Source: a virus. From it: a DNA stretch of 64,000 nt. Of this stretch, positions 1 to 14,100 are shown piece after piece (the stretch's first letter is position 1; each line of letters begins with the position of its first letter). Below the pieces are notes generated by a model. That model saw only the letters and a list, made by a program, of their open reading frames with translations, was not told the DNA's origin and did not search any database. The translations under genes were made by a program, and so were the position numbers. The stretch is taken from the IMG/VR virus record IMGVR_UViG_3300046535_000406, positions 45,498 through 109,497 of that record. One strand, written 5' to 3'.

Positions 1-2190
1 GCACGGTCACCCAGTCGCCTTGGTGAAAGCCCGGTTGGACCTTGACCAGCGTCAGGTCCTTCGTCTCCTGAGTGAGGTTCGCCGTCATGGTCGTGACATG
101 GGCCGTCAGGCCGTCGGGAGAGAGGTAGTTCACGACGCCCTCGTCGCCGCCGTAGGTGAGCACGGAGTCGCCGACCTTGATCTGAGGCTTGGGCGTGAGC
201 TTCGCTGGGTTGTAGATTTTCGATGACGGGGCGTTGGGCGACGTGAGCGGGTCGAACGACACCTCGACGGTGGCCGAGTTGACTTGGGCGATCGTGCCGA
301 TGCCGTAGTCGTTCGTCAGCACCTTGTCGCCGACGGCAAACTTGGGCGCAGGCGTGGTCGCCGTGATCCAGCCCTTGTTCACGCTCTCCGGGACCAGCAC
401 GAATGGCGTGCCGTCCACGCCCATCGCCTGCACGTTGCCGGTCACCGGGAACAGCTTGGTGACGGTCAGGTTCTGGCCGCCATAGTTGACGTGTTCGCCG
501 ATGCGGAACGGCGCCGGGTTGGCGTTCTCCAACTCGCTCGGCTCGAACGTCACCTGTGTGGCGTGCTCGTCGTTCAGGATCACTTCGATGTCCAAGCCGT
601 CAGGCGAGATGGCCGTGATCGTGCCCGTCTCGCCGTCGAAGGCGCCACCGATCGCCTTCACGGTGACCTTGCCACCGACCTTGGGACCGACAGCCGCCGA
701 CAACTGGGAGGTTGGGAAGTAGCCCCATACGGGCTCGCCCGGGAACTCGACTCCCCACGTCATCTCGCCGTTCACGATCCCGTGGGTGCCCATGACGGTC
801 CCTGTCTTGCCGTTCACGCTGACGGTGTCTCCGGCCTTGGGGGTAAGCGGGCTCGGGACAGCGGCAGGCGTCAATGTGCCTGCCTTGGCAGAGACGATCA
901 CCTCGTTCTGGGCGAAGGTCCCCGTACTCCCATCGAGCATGGTCACGTCCATCATCTGGCCGTTCAGTGACACGTAGTTCACGGTGCCCATCTGCCCGCC
1001 GTACGTGGCGACATCGCCGGTGGCGTCGCCGCCGCCGGGCTTGACCACGATTTCGTCGCCCACCTTGGCGAGCACAGGCGGCGGAGCACCGACCAGCTTC
1101 AGGTTCACCTGCGGCGACTCAAGCCCCTGCGCTCCACCGAACCCCGGCCACTTCACATTGGCGGTCTTGGATACGTCGTTGATCGCCACGACCGTGCCGC
1201 CCTTGTATGCGGAGTTGCCGTTCATGTGGTCCACGATGTCGCCGACCTTCAGGCCAGCTGGCTCAGCCGGTTTCGCGAGCAGCATGTCCTTGCCGAAGAA
1301 GGGCAGGCCCGGCGCACCGGCAACGTGGTATTCGTCCACGCCGTCGATCGAGGCGATCACGTCCACCTTGCCGTTCGGGAGCACGACCTGATCGCCGATG
1401 CTGAAGGCCGCCTGCTTGGTGGGCTCGGCCACCTTCGTCACGCTGCCCGCCGGAACGATGTCGCCGGGCGCGAAGGTGTTGCCGATCGACAGCTGCACGT
1501 TGCCGTTGTCGAAGGTGTGCATGACCTTGGCGTACTTGCCGTCCGGCTTCAGCGCCCAGTCTCCGACCTTCAGGCCCTCGGGCGGGATCGGCGTGAAGGC
1601 CGGGACCACGCCCACCTTCACGGCGTGCTCGCCGTTCATGTCGGCCCAGAGATTGCCGTCTGAGTCCTTCACGTCGATCAGGCCGTTCGGCTTCACGGCC
1701 ATGACCTCGTACGTGGGCGGACCGGAGCCGACGAACTTCACCTTGTCGCCGACAGCCAGTGTCGTCGGCGGCGGCTCGATCACGCCCTTCGCGAAGGAGA
1801 CGGCAGGCGCGACCTTCGAGAGGTTGGGGTTGGTGGCGGCCTTGTGCACGACCGCGCCGGACTGGGTCGTGATCGTAAGCTCGCCGGACTGGCTGATCTG
1901 GGTGACGGTGCCGGTCTGCATGGGCGTGCCCAAGCTCGGCTTCCCCCACTGCACCTGATCCCCGAGGTTGTAGCCGCCCGCCTTACTGCCCGGGAAGACG
2001 ACGTTCGGGGTGGTCGCGGTGTAGGGCGTCACGTCCTCGGGCTTCAGCTTGAACGTCGTGCCGCTGACGGAGGTGACGCTCAGCTTCCCGTTGTGGTCCA
2101 CGGAGGTCACGAAGCCGTTCAGCCCCTTGCCCCAGACGATGTGATCGCCTGCCGCGTAGCTGCTTGCGACGGTGGTGGCAGGGACCGGCT
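1..2190 (-). repeat. SH3/KOW-like repeat array 2 of the giant protein (at least 12 modules, continues past edge)
   Basis: The same module type resumes at about residue 4365, for example YNLGDQV, LKVGDWA, FSIGDQV, LKVGDIV and FAVGDKV. It is still in progress at the window edge, where the last module begins with FHQGDWV. Confidence 0.7.
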
Positions 2191-5100
2191 TGGGCGCTGA
2201 CTGGATCGTCGGCGCGATGCCGGGCGCAGCCTTGGCTTTGACTTCGTCGGCCTTCAGGTCCTTCAGCAGGGCCTCGGCGTCGAGTCGGCCCATCTTGATG
2301 TCGCCCTTGGTGGCAGCGGTGCCGTAGGCCACCTCGAACAGGTTGCGCAGGTCGAGCGGCATCCCGCCCACGATCGACGCCCGGACGACGGTGTATTCGA
2401 TGCCCGGCGTGGTTTCCATGGCCTCCGCCATGCGCTTCATGTGGGCCAGCAGCAGGGTGGGCGTGTAGTCGCCTTCGGCGCTTGACACCTCGATGCGCTG
2501 GCCGATCCGCCGCCACTGGACCTTCAGGGCCTGATTGCCGTCGCCGTAGATCGTCTCCTTCAGGGCCTTGTTGGCCGTGCCCGCGAGGTGCACCGGGTGG
2601 ATCGTCTGCTCGATGTCAGGGATCGACGCCAGAGCGATCGCCTGCGGGTCGTAGCCCTCGATGGTGCCGAGTGTCGAGAACGTCGGAGCGACCGGCGGTG
2701 GGGCGACGGTCACGATGGTGGGCGCCTGCCCATCGGCCACCAGCTTGTCCCGGATGGCCTGCACGTCCTCCGGCTTGAACGCCATGTCGTTGGTCTTGGA
2801 CAGCACGCCGCCGTACGCCTTCAGGGTGTCGCGCATCGACAGGCTGGTCGCGAGGAAGGCGTCGGAGTCAATGCGCAGCCGGTACAGGGAAGGCGTCTTG
2901 TCGAACAGGTCCGCCGCGTGCTGGATGAACGCGAACGCGACGTTGTCCGCGATGTGCTCGGATGGCGCGGTCAGCTTCAGAAGCTCCACCCGGTTGCCCA
3001 GTCGGCGGTAGTCGAGCGAGGAACCGCCGCCCCAGACGACGTGCTTGACGCTCGTGTTGGCACCCGACAGGTAGGCCGCCTTCTCGTTCGTCTCCACGCC
3101 CCAGTGCATGGCGAAGTTGTCCACCACGGCGGGGTCGTATCCGGGCACTGAGCCGAAGGCGAGCGTCACCGGGACAGCGTTGGTCGCGGCTCCCACCTCG
3201 GAGTCGAGGTCGGACACGATCTGGTCCACGTCGGACTTCAGCAGCTTCTGGCTCGGGTCCCAGCCAGCCTCCTCCAACCATGTGCGCACGGGACCCGGTT
3301 CGAGGATCGGCCCCTTCAGGTTCAGGTGAGTCAAGGACGGCGTCGCGTCCATGTAGTCGTTGAACTTCCGCATCTGGGCGGCGAACACACCCAGCTGGTC
3401 GCCGGTGGTCTGCCATAGCTCCAAGCGGTTGCCGATGCGCCGCCACTCCGCCGTGCCGCCGTCGATCGCGCCGGTGCCGTAGTGCGTCTGCTTCATGGTC
3501 GTGTTGGCGCCCGACAGGAGCGAGTGGCCGCTGACCGACTTCTCGTACTGGACGGTGTAGAGGGACGCCGTCAGGGGGTCGTACGCGCCGACGGTGACGG
3601 GATTGGGCACTGCCAGCGTCGCGCCGGTCAGCACGCCCGTCTGGGGCGGCACAGGGAGCGCCTGTGGACTGGCGATGCCCGACGCCTGCTTGATGTCCTT
3701 GGCAAGCTGCTGGGCGTCTTCGTAGGGCAGGATGATGCGGGTCTGGGAGCCGCTGAGGTCCAGCGATCCGTTGTAGTGGTCGAGCAGCATGTTCTTCCAG
3801 TGCTCATCGATCACGGACAGCGCCTGATCCTCGTAGATGAGCTTCTGCCCGTAGCTCAGTGACTCACCGGCGTACTGGGTGACGACCATGAAGGTCGTGT
3901 TCTGCATGGCGATAGGCGAGGTCAGGTTCAGGATGCGCATCGGCTTGGTGGCGTTGGGCGGGTAGTCGAGCGTCCCGCCGATGTCGAACTTGCCCGCCTT
4001 CCATGACAGGCTGAGCGCGCCACCTCCGAGGGCCAGCGTGTCTGGGATGGCTCCGATGGCGGCTGCCATCTGGGCGATGTCCTCGGTGGCCCAGCCTGCG
4101 AAGTCAATCGACCCGGCGACCTTGGTGCCACCGGCTGCCAGCGATCCGACGGTGATCAGCTGGGTGTCCGTGGAGAGTTTCGTCGCGAGGTCCGTGGCCT
4201 GCGCAGCCGTCAGCGTCAACCAGCCGTACTGGCTCTCGACCGCGCCCGCCTGCTTCATCAGGTCGCTCAGCGTGGGCATGGCGTTGAGGAACGAGGTGGG
4301 CACGATCAGGTTCTTTGGCGCGATCTTCAGCGGGTCGAGCGGGAACGAGGCGATGCCGGACAGCGCGGCCAGATACGAGGCGTCGCTGCCCAGCGTCGTG
4401 CCGCCGATCGAGTAGAGGACCAGATCGCCTTGCAGGTTCTTCTTCATCGAGGCGTACAGGCCGCCGATCGCGCCGCCGACGGGCTTGACTTGGTACGCAG
4501 ACTCACCCGTGGCGAGTTGGGTCTGCCAGCCCTTGTCGAACTCAGCCTTGCTGACGCCCAGCTTCTGGAACAGGCCGCCGACTGCCCCCGGCGGACGGGT
4601 CATCTTCAGTGTCGCGGGGCTCGTCACGAGCGAAGTGCCGTCGGGGAGCTTCATCACGATCATCCCGCCGGACACGCCCTGCGGCGGAGTGATTTCGCTG
4701 ACCACGCCCGAGGAGCCTGACGGCGTCGTCACGTGGTCGCCGATCTTGAACGGATTGGTGGGTACGACAGGCGTCGGTGCGGCCCCGGCTGGCTTCACCA
4801 GCGCCCAGACAGGCCACTTGTCGATGTGGCCGTCGGCGTATTGGACGGTCGCGCCGTAGAAGTCGAGGCCAGTGATCGACTTGATTTCGACCTTGGTGCC
4901 GCTCGGCAGCAGGGCCGTGTCACCCACGTTCCACGTCAGGAACGGGTGCAGGTTCTTGGCGCTCACGTCCTGCGCGGTCGCGCCGTCGAGCTTGGTGACC
5001 GCGTACGTGCCGTTCGGGTGGATGGCAGAGATGATGCCGTCTTGGCCGTCGAGCGAGGACACGCCGGTGCCAGAGATGTGGACCTTGCCGTCGATCCGCA

Positions 5101-8100
5101 ATGGCGGGCCGTGCTGGACCATCACCACCTTGGCGTCGCCGATCCCATAGGCCGTGGTCGAGCCCCCGGTATCGACCGCGATGGTCAGGATGCCGTTCGG
5201 CGCGATCTGGGTGACCGTGCCGGTCAGGCCCTCGATTTCGACCTTGGCCCCCACGGTGATGCCCGCAGGCACCCCGCCGGGAGCCATGACGCCGGGCGCC
5301 GTACCCGGAGCGGGCGCCAACTCCTCGGCCTTGAACGAGACATAGGGAGCGCCGGGCAGCGCCACGTCGTAATACGTCTCGCCGGACGAGAGCAGCCCCA
5401 CGTGGGTGATCGAGCCGACCTGCCCGCTGAACGCAGCGCCCTTGGTGACCAGCACCGCATCGCCGACCTTGAACGGCTCGGTAGTCGCTGCCGGGACCCG
5501 CGCCAGTTCCGTCGGTGCGACGGGGAAGGCGTTGGCCGCAGCGCCCTTGACGGTGATCAGGCCGCTGGGCGAGACTGCTTGGATGGTCACCTGCTCCGGG
5601 TGGGCGAAGCCGGGTGGCTGCCAGAGAGCCTGATCGCCGACCTTCCACGGCTCGGCAGCAGTCGTCACGGCACCCGTGCCCGGCGTAAGGCCCGGGTACT
5701 TGCCGAGCTTCAGGTCCTTCTGAACCTCGGAGACGGGGCTGGTGAACTTCGCGCCGCCCGTGACGGCGATGACTTGGTTCGCGTCGATGGTCTGGACGAT
5801 CGCTCCGTGTTGGAGCTTGTCGCCGACCTTCACCACGTTGTCCGGGTTAGCCCACGCCCAAGCCTCGCTGCCGACAGCCTTGACCTGTATCTGGACCGGC
5901 GTGATCCCGGTGTCGATCTTGGTGATCGTGGCGTGGCCCAGCGTCGGGTGGATGACCGCGTCGCCCACCTGCGGAGCCACCGAGGACAACTCGCCGACGG
6001 TGAAGCTCTTGTAGGCGCCGGACGGCAGGGTCACCTCGATCACGTCACCGGGCAGGACCTTGTTGACCTTGCCCACGCCGAACGCGGTCTTCACCACGTC
6101 GCCCTGCACGAAGGTGGTGACGGCGGCCACGGGGGTGGCTGTTCCGACCGCCCACGCCGGGCTGCTGAAGCCGGGTTTCACGAGCGACGACACGGCCATC
6201 CACGTGGTCGAGCCATCCGGAAGCTCCACGAGCGCGAGTGTCCCGACCGGGTCGATGGTCTGAACGGTGACCATCTGGCCCTTGCCGCTGATCTGCTCGA
6301 TGACCGTGTCGCCGACCTTCAGCGGCGGCTGGGTCACGCCGACATCCGGTACGTGCTTCAGGCCAACGGTGGTCGGGTCGATCAGCAGCCCCGCTCCCGC
6401 TCCGGGCGAGATGTCCCACGTGATGCCGACCTTGCCGTCCGCCACGTTCGTGATCGTGCCGGTGGCGTCCCACATATTCGCGACGTGATCCCCGACCTTG
6501 AACGTGGCCGACGGCTCGACGTGCTTCAGCATGACGTTCGGGTGCGTGGGATCGAAGGCGGTGCTCGTGATGCCGCTGTCCCACGTGACGGTCACCTTGC
6601 CTGCGTCTGGGAACACGGCAGCGATCACGCCCTTGGTGCCAGAGAGGCCGCCGGACTGGACCTTGTCGCCGACGCGGAAGCCAGCAGCAGAGGGAGCCGC
6701 AGGCGCAGTAGGCGCACCGAGCGACCCGGTCTTGGTGAGGGGAACGCCGAGCGTCGTCGCGTTGGGGTCCACGTGGATGGAGGGTGAGGTTCCAGTGGCC
6801 CAGTGCACGTCGATGAAGCCATCGGCATGGACGAACGTCACCGCGCCCTTCACGCCTGCGCCGTTGACGAGCGTGTCGCCGACCTCCCACGCGGGCTGCG
6901 ACCCGATGAACGTCAGGTTCGCGTTCCATGGCTCGGTCGCGAACAGCTTGCCATCGGCGGTGGTCTTCAGGAACAGGATGTCCGGCTCGATCTTGGTGAT
7001 CGAGCCCTCGTTGCCGAGATAGTTGACGAGGTCGCCGATCTGCCATTGGTGGGCCAGCGACAGGTCGGCGATCGAGAAGGTCTGCTCCCCGAAGCCGATC
7101 TTCACGAGGGCCTTCTGCCCATCGGCGCTGATCGAGGCGATCAGGGCGGGCTTGTTGTCGAGGGTGTGCACCATGTCGCCGGGCTTCAGCGACGTGATCG
7201 CCTTCACGATCGGCTTCAGCTGGTCCGCGAGGAAGTAGCTCGTCACGCTCGGGAACTTCACGTAGAACGTGCCGCCCGCCACGGCATCGATCACCGTGCC
7301 GATCCCATAGGTCGCGTGGAGCACGGTGTCGCCGATCGCGAACGCTGCCGGGGCGACCGAGGCGACCGCCGCCACGTCGGTCAGGTCGTTCAGCAGCGAA
7401 TGGACGAGGCCGATGGTGTTGGGGCGGCTGAGTATCCAGCCACCGAGCACGCTCGACGGCTTCAGCCCGGCAGCCGTGAGCATCTGCTTGGTCTTGTCGC
7501 CCAGCACGTTCATAACCGCGTCATCGATGCGGACCGCGAGGTGGTTGACCCCGTACAGGGCGGGGTTCTGCATCACGCCCGCGAAGTATTGGAGTTGCCC
7601 CACCAGCGCCGCCGCCACGTCAGGCTCGCTTACGTTCTCGCCGGTGATCACTTGGTTCAGCCGGAGGTTGCCGTTGGGCGACGTGTCCCAGTAGAACTCC
7701 ACGTCGCCGCCCTTGCTGGTCGTCCACACCTGCTTCTGCGGGTGCGACTTCAGGTCAGGGCCGTCAGGCGTCGGGATGCCGGTCCCGGTGCCGTTGACGA
7801 AGTTGTACGCCTCGTGCTGGTCGAAGCCCCACTTCTCGCCGATGCCCGTGGTGCCTTGGGCCGACAGCTTGTTCGGCGTGGCCGTGACCACGTGGCCCAG
7901 CGTCTGATCGAGCGACTTGGCCTGCGCAGCAGGGTGCATGGCAGCCGTGGTGATCCCGGGTGGCGGCAGCAGTGACGTGATCGAGACGTTCTGGTCGGTG
8001 GCCTTCCGGAGCAGCTGAAGCTGCGGAGCGTCAAGCCGCCACGAGCCACCCTCGCTCTTGCTGCCGAGCACGGTGAACAGGTCCGCCAGCTTGGCCGTCT

Positions 8101-11100
8101 CGGTGGTGGAGACGGTGACTTCGACCTCCATGCCCTTGTCGGCCTGTCGCAGGATTTCCTTCAGCAGGATCGCCCGGCGCGTCTCGATGCCGGTGACCTT
8201 CCACTCGGGCACGCCCATGCGGACGAAGCTGCTGGCCGCGTTCGGGTAGAACAGGTTGATGGGCTGATCGGTGGTGCCGATCTTCCAGTGCACGCTGCTC
8301 AGGACTTCGTCCGGTGCCTTGCCTTCGCTGACGAACAGCGAGGTGTCCCATGCGGGCTTGGCGACGCCGTACGTCTCGAAGAACGGGTCCGCCGGAGCCT
8401 CCACGCCATGGGTGGCGAAGTGCGTTGGCGTGTTCGTGCCGACGATCTGTCCCACGGCGATGGTCGGGTCAGCCGGTCCCAGCTTGGCCGCGAGGGTGTC
8501 AGTGACAGCCGGTGTCAGTGTCAGTGTCGGGGCGTCAGCCGACAGGGCGGTGGGATCGGCCATGATCTTGGCGACCTTCACCGCATCGCCGTTGCCGATC
8601 AGCAGGGTCTTGCCGAAGCCGGGCACCTCGCCCGGGATGCCCAGCAGGGCGAAGTCAGCCTTGCCGAAGCCCATGGAGCCCTCGATCGAGAGGTCCCAGC
8701 CCTTGGGCAGGTTGGTCACCATGGCGAGCATCGCGTTGGCCCGAAGCTGGGCCATGGCCGGATCAGCCGCCGCCACCAGCACGCCGCTGTCGTTCTTGAA
8801 CGCCGTCAGCACCCAGCGACGTGTCTTGGCCGCTTCGTCGTCGCGGAAGAACACCGAGGACGTGCCATCTGGTCCGCCCGGAAGCTCGACCTTCATCAGC
8901 CCGGTCGGCATCGAGGTGGGCGTCCAGACGCCAGCCGATGCCTCAGCGATCTGGGGGTCGTACCCCAGTTGCTCGTGGAGGAACGGCGATCCGCCACTCA
9001 CGTCATCGGGGGACATGCCCAGCAGGCGGGCAGGCGGCTCGGTGATCGGAGGCGCGACCGGCGGCAGGCCAGCCTGTTCGAGGTAGGAGTCGAGCACCTT
9101 GGTGTCGCGGGAGTCGGGCTTGTCGTAGCGCAGCAGGACCGGGCGCACCTCGGACGGAGTGCCCAGTCTTACGCTGTACGTCTCCTTGATCGTCTTGGCC
9201 CACGCCGGACCGCCGCCTGTCCGGTGGGCCACGTAGTAGCGGGTGATCGAGCCGTTGTCGGTGGCGGTGAAGTCACCGAGGTACTTGTCAAGCTCCACGC
9301 TGAAGCCCATTTCCTCACGGGCCTCGCGCACGGCAGCCTGCGCGGTCGTCTCGTTCAGGTCCACGCCGCCCTTGGCGAAGGTGTTCTCGTAGCCCGCCCA
9401 GCGGTTGCGCGGGGAGATGATCCACATGCGGCCATCGGGCTCGACCAGCACCACGCCTGCACGGAGGCTGTGTGTGCCCTTCTTTGCCACGTCGTAGGCG
9501 TCGATCGTGTCCAGCTGCTTCTGGCTGTAGCCCAGCGTGTCCTTCCAGAACGCATCGCTGTTGGTGTCGAGCCCACCCTTGACGGCCTTGTCCAGCGCAT
9601 CGAGGTCGGCCTTGGACTTGGCCGCGTAATACTGGCTGCCGATCTTCTGCTCGAACAGGCCAGCCTTCTTTGCGGCGTCCGACTCGGCTTGGCTCCACGT
9701 GATCGCGTACTTGGCCTCGCCCGACTGGACGGCCTCCCAGCGCAGCCACGCCTTGTCGGCGGCCTCGCGCATGTCCTTCAGCTGCCAGTCCGCCACGGCG
9801 CCTTCAGGCAGCGGAGGCTCCTCGGGCACATGGCCGGTCCAGTCAACCGGCGGCGTGTTCAGCGGAGCGATCCCTTCGACGGGGATGGGCTCCACCGTGG
9901 TGCCGGGTTCGAGCACCGGCGCCTTCTCATCGATCTTGAACGTCAGCCCGTCGAACGGCGTGTCAGGCTTTGGCGGGGCCGTGAACGACTTGAACGGGAC
10001 GCCCGTGTATTGGTAGCCCGGCACGACCCCGGTGTCCGGCACGAGGTCTACGACCGAGACGTTCTCGGCCAGCCCAAGCTCCTTGCCGTCGGTGACGCGC
10101 ACGATCCGCCAGCGCAGGTTGCGCGGCAACTGGACCTGATAGGTGGCCTCGCCTGCGCTGAGCCGGAAGCCCTTGGGCACGTGCATTCGCTGGACCACCC
10201 CGCCGGGGATCGCGAAGTTGTACGCCTTGTTGCCGCTGCTCGTGGCGAACGGGATGGCCTTGTCCACGTAGCTGTCGCCGACCTTGCCCAGCGCGCCCGC
10301 CTTCAGGCTCTGGCCTCGGTACAGGATGCCCGGGGCCGTCGTCTCGGCTTGGGTGGACAGGCGGTCGTAGTAGTCGAGCAGGTCCTTGCCCTTGACCATG
10401 GTTCCATCGACCGACTGGTCGGCGACGTGCTCCCCTGCGCGAAGGGACTTGTTGATGGCGCCCGTGTCCACCGCGTTCCACTCGGCGGCGTCCGCGATGG
10501 GCTTCAGGTTCGGTTCCAGCCACCACTCGTCCTTCGGGTTCAGCAGCTGGGTGACGATGCCAGCCGAGCCCTCCGGCGCAAACTCGGCGGCGGTGGGCGC
10601 TGGCGGCAGTGGCACTTCTGGCTTGGACCACTGCGGCGTGAGCTTCTTGTCCCAGAGCGTCGCCGCAGCCGGTAGCACCTCGGTGGGCGCCTCGAACGTG
10701 CTGCCCTTGATGAGCCACACCTGCCAGTCGGTGGGCACGACGGACACGTCCTTCTTCCACAGCGTCGCCATGTTCCGGATCAGCTTGGTGGCGCCTTCGC
10801 GCTCAGCCTCGGGCAGAGCGAGCACGGCGTCGCGCACCGCCTGCGGCGTGTTGTTCTTGAAGAAGCCGGTGTCCTTGGGCTTCATCACGTCCGTCAGGTT
10901 CACGCTCGGCAGGTCCTGCGGAGAGAAGCCCAGCAGCGGATCGGCTGGCTTGGCCGGGTAGAACTTGTCGAAGATCGCGGCCAGCTGCTTCGTCTCGGGC
11001 TGGTTCATCCCCTCGATGGCGCCCGCGAACGTCTCGGCCCATAGCTCGTGCTGGTTCGAGCGGGCGTACTTCGAGATGTGCGTCGTCTTCAGGGCAGGCC

Positions 11101-14100
11101 AGAGGGTTGACTTCAGCCACGGCTCCAACTCCTGCCGCACCGGCGCGTAGCGATCCGCGCCCAGCCGCGAGTGGAGGTTCATGCCCAGCCATTCGTGGCC
11201 CATCTCGTGGGTCACCACGTCGGAGGCCCACTCGTCGGCGTTGGTCGCGATCTGGCCGCCGACGCTGAACGGGACGTTGGCCTTGTCCCGCAGGAACGCC
11301 TTCTGCAAGGCCGTCGAGTCGGTGAACATGGCGCGGTTCAGGAACACCTTGGAGCCGGGCACGTTGGGGTCGATGCGGGCCACTTCGGCGATCGTGCCCT
11401 TGCCCGGCGCGTAGGTGCGCAGCGCGACGCCACGGAAGCTGGGGATCGTGCCGAAGCGGCTGAACAGCATGTCCATGCGCTTCGCCAGCACCTTGCCGGT
11501 GTCAAACGGCACTTCGAGCAGGCCGCTCCAATCCGTGCCCGGGTAGCGGGCCTCCATGCGCGCCACAAGCTCGGACACGTTGGTGACCTCGGACACGGTC
11601 GCGCCCAGATCAGCCGGTGGCGTGTACGGGAAGGTGCCGCCGTCATCGAGCCACGCCTTCCACGCTGCGCTCGGGTGGTCGGCGATGGTGGTGCGATCTG
11701 CGAACAGGTCCTCGACCGATTGACGCAGGTTGTGCTTGCGGCTCAGCAGGTCGGCCTTGGCGGCGTCCGTGGTGAGCGCGTCACCGACGGCGTTCAGCAA
11801 CTGCTGGTCGGTGACGCCATCGAAGCGATCGAGCGTGGTCGCCACGTCCTGTGGGGTGAGGCGCAGCAGCAGGTCCGGGGAGTGGTCGATCCTGCCGAAC
11901 ATCGACGCATCAGCCCGCTCATAGAAGTCCGTCAGGGATGGCGTCAGGCCGGAGCCCAGCCGGTCGAAGCCGTAGCCCTTGTCGATCGCCCACACGCGCC
12001 CGGAGTCGTAGAGGTAGTTCCCGCCGTGGCCGTCGGCGTTGTGGATCAGGTAGTCAACGAGCCCGTGGCCGAACAGCTGCCGTTCCTCGTCGTGGCCCAG
12101 CACCCGGGCCAGCGTGGCGGCGTCGGGCGCTCGGACCCAGTAGCTCTGGGCGGTGCGAGGCACGAGTGCCTGCCACGCATACCACGGGTTGTCGCCGGTG
12201 CCGAACGCGATCCGCGCAACCGGCGGAGCATCGAGGCCAAACAGGGTGGTGACGCGGGAGCCTGCGACTTCCTCCGAGACGCCGTAGGGCTTCAGCAGGA
12301 ACTCCTGCCCGGTCGGGTCCTTCAGCAGGACACGCGGCGTGGTGCCCTTGCCCAGCTTGTCCGCGCTGCCCCACTTCCAGCCGGGCAGCAGGCCGCCGGT
12401 GCCCCACTTGCTCGGGTCAACGAGCACCTGCTCGGTCGGGAAGGCGCCGAACTTGGTGACCGGGAACGTAATCTCGGGCGTGTGCCACACACCCCCTTCG
12501 CGCATCAGCGACCACGCCTCGGTGTCACCGGCCAGCGTGCCGGGAATGTAGTCGGGCCGGGTCATGGCGGTGAACGCCTCGGCCCAGAACTCCTCGTCCG
12601 AGGTGTCGGCGTAGGACTTCAGCTTCAGCAGGTTGTCGCCCCGGAAGTCAGCCTTGAACGTGTTCCAGCGATCAGCGCCCAGTCGCTGAGAGAGGCGGTT
12701 CGACACGAGGTGGCCGTACTCGTGAGCCCATGCGTCGCCGAAGGTGTTCGAGACGGTGATCTTCCCGGCCAGCCCCATCTCGGGTTCGAGGTTGATGCGC
12801 CCGTCGCTGAAGGCTCGGCCCGCGTAGCCCACGCCGTCGCTTGACTCGATCACGGACAGCGCGCTGTTCAGGGAGCGGTCGATGCCCAGCTGGTCGAATA
12901 GCTCGGCCTTGGCTCGCAGCATGTCCCACTGGGCAGACGAGAACGCCTCGCCCGCGAGGTTCTTCATGCCCGGGAACAGGGCCATGGCGTCGGCCATGGG
13001 GTGCTCCGGCGACGGCTCGAAGGCGGTCTGGACGATGGCGTTGGCGTTGCTGACGTGCGGCTCCGCCGCAAGGGCGCGGAAGCTGGGCATCTCCGGCATC
13101 TCGCGCATCCACGTCAACTGCGGCCCGGGCAGGATCGGGTGCTCGGTGAAGATCGAGGCTCCGGCGGCGATCGTGTCGGGGATGCGCTGTGCCAGCGGTA
13201 GCTCGGCGGACACCGCGCCCAGCCCGTTCAGGAAGTCGGCCAGCCCCTGATTGACCAGCCGGTTGTCGAACTGAAGGCTGAGCCCGCGCTCTGCTGCGCT
13301 CTGAGCGGCCCAGCGGATGGCCGCCACGGTCATTTCCGGCTCGAAGGTGTGTGAAGACGCACCCGTCATCGCGCCGGTGATGAAGCGCAGGTTCTTGGCG
13401 TCCTCCTGATAGACGGCGGAGTAGGTGTTGTCGCCCAGCGCGAACTTCTGGACCAGCACCGGACCGACGCCCGGCTCGCGTATCCCATCCCGAATGTACG
13501 GAGCGTGCAGATCGGGCGGGTGCTTCAGCCACGCAAGCTCCTCGGGCAGGGCCAGCGCCGGGGCGTCAACGACGATCTGGGAGGCCACGTCGGTGTCCCA
13601 CGTGAAGGCGTTCTGGTCGGCCACCGGCTGCTGCGACGGACCGTAGTCAGGCAGGTCGCCCAGCAGCGACGCCACCGGGATGGGCGTGCCGCAGGCGTCG
13701 GCCTCCTTGATCCACACGAGGTTGATCGGTCCCTCGGTGACCATGGACTCGGCGAAGTCGGAGATGCCTGCCAGCGGGTCGCCGCAGACGGTGTCGGGCA
13801 CGTCGTACTCGAAGCGGCACTTGCAGTTGAGTCCGCACTGGGTGTGGCCGGAGCCCGGGAACAGGCCCATGCTCATCAGCGCGTCGTAGCTGTACGGGCT
13901 CATGTCCGATAGCTCGATGCAGTCGTCGCAGTGGTCCGCGTCGCCCAGCGTCCACCAGACTTGGATGATCTGGCCCATGGGCGTCGGCGAGAACACGTGA
14001 TCCTGACCGATGGCCGACTGCACGTTCGCCACGTCGGCAACCGTCTGGGCCGTGGGTGTGGCGCCCGTCACGGGCGCGATGTTGTCGCCCACTCGGAAGG

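Noticed and set aside
4733-6787. A 684-codon plus-strand open frame
   Set aside because: It is antisense to the giant gene. Its composition (Arg/Asp/His/Gly-rich, no domain pattern) is what high-GC coding DNA gives on the opposite strand, as for the other plus-strand frames over 1-15283.
8288-10675. A 795-codon plus-strand open frame
   Set aside because: Same reason: antisense to the ART/Nudix part of the giant gene, no motifs, and no ribosome-binding site of note.
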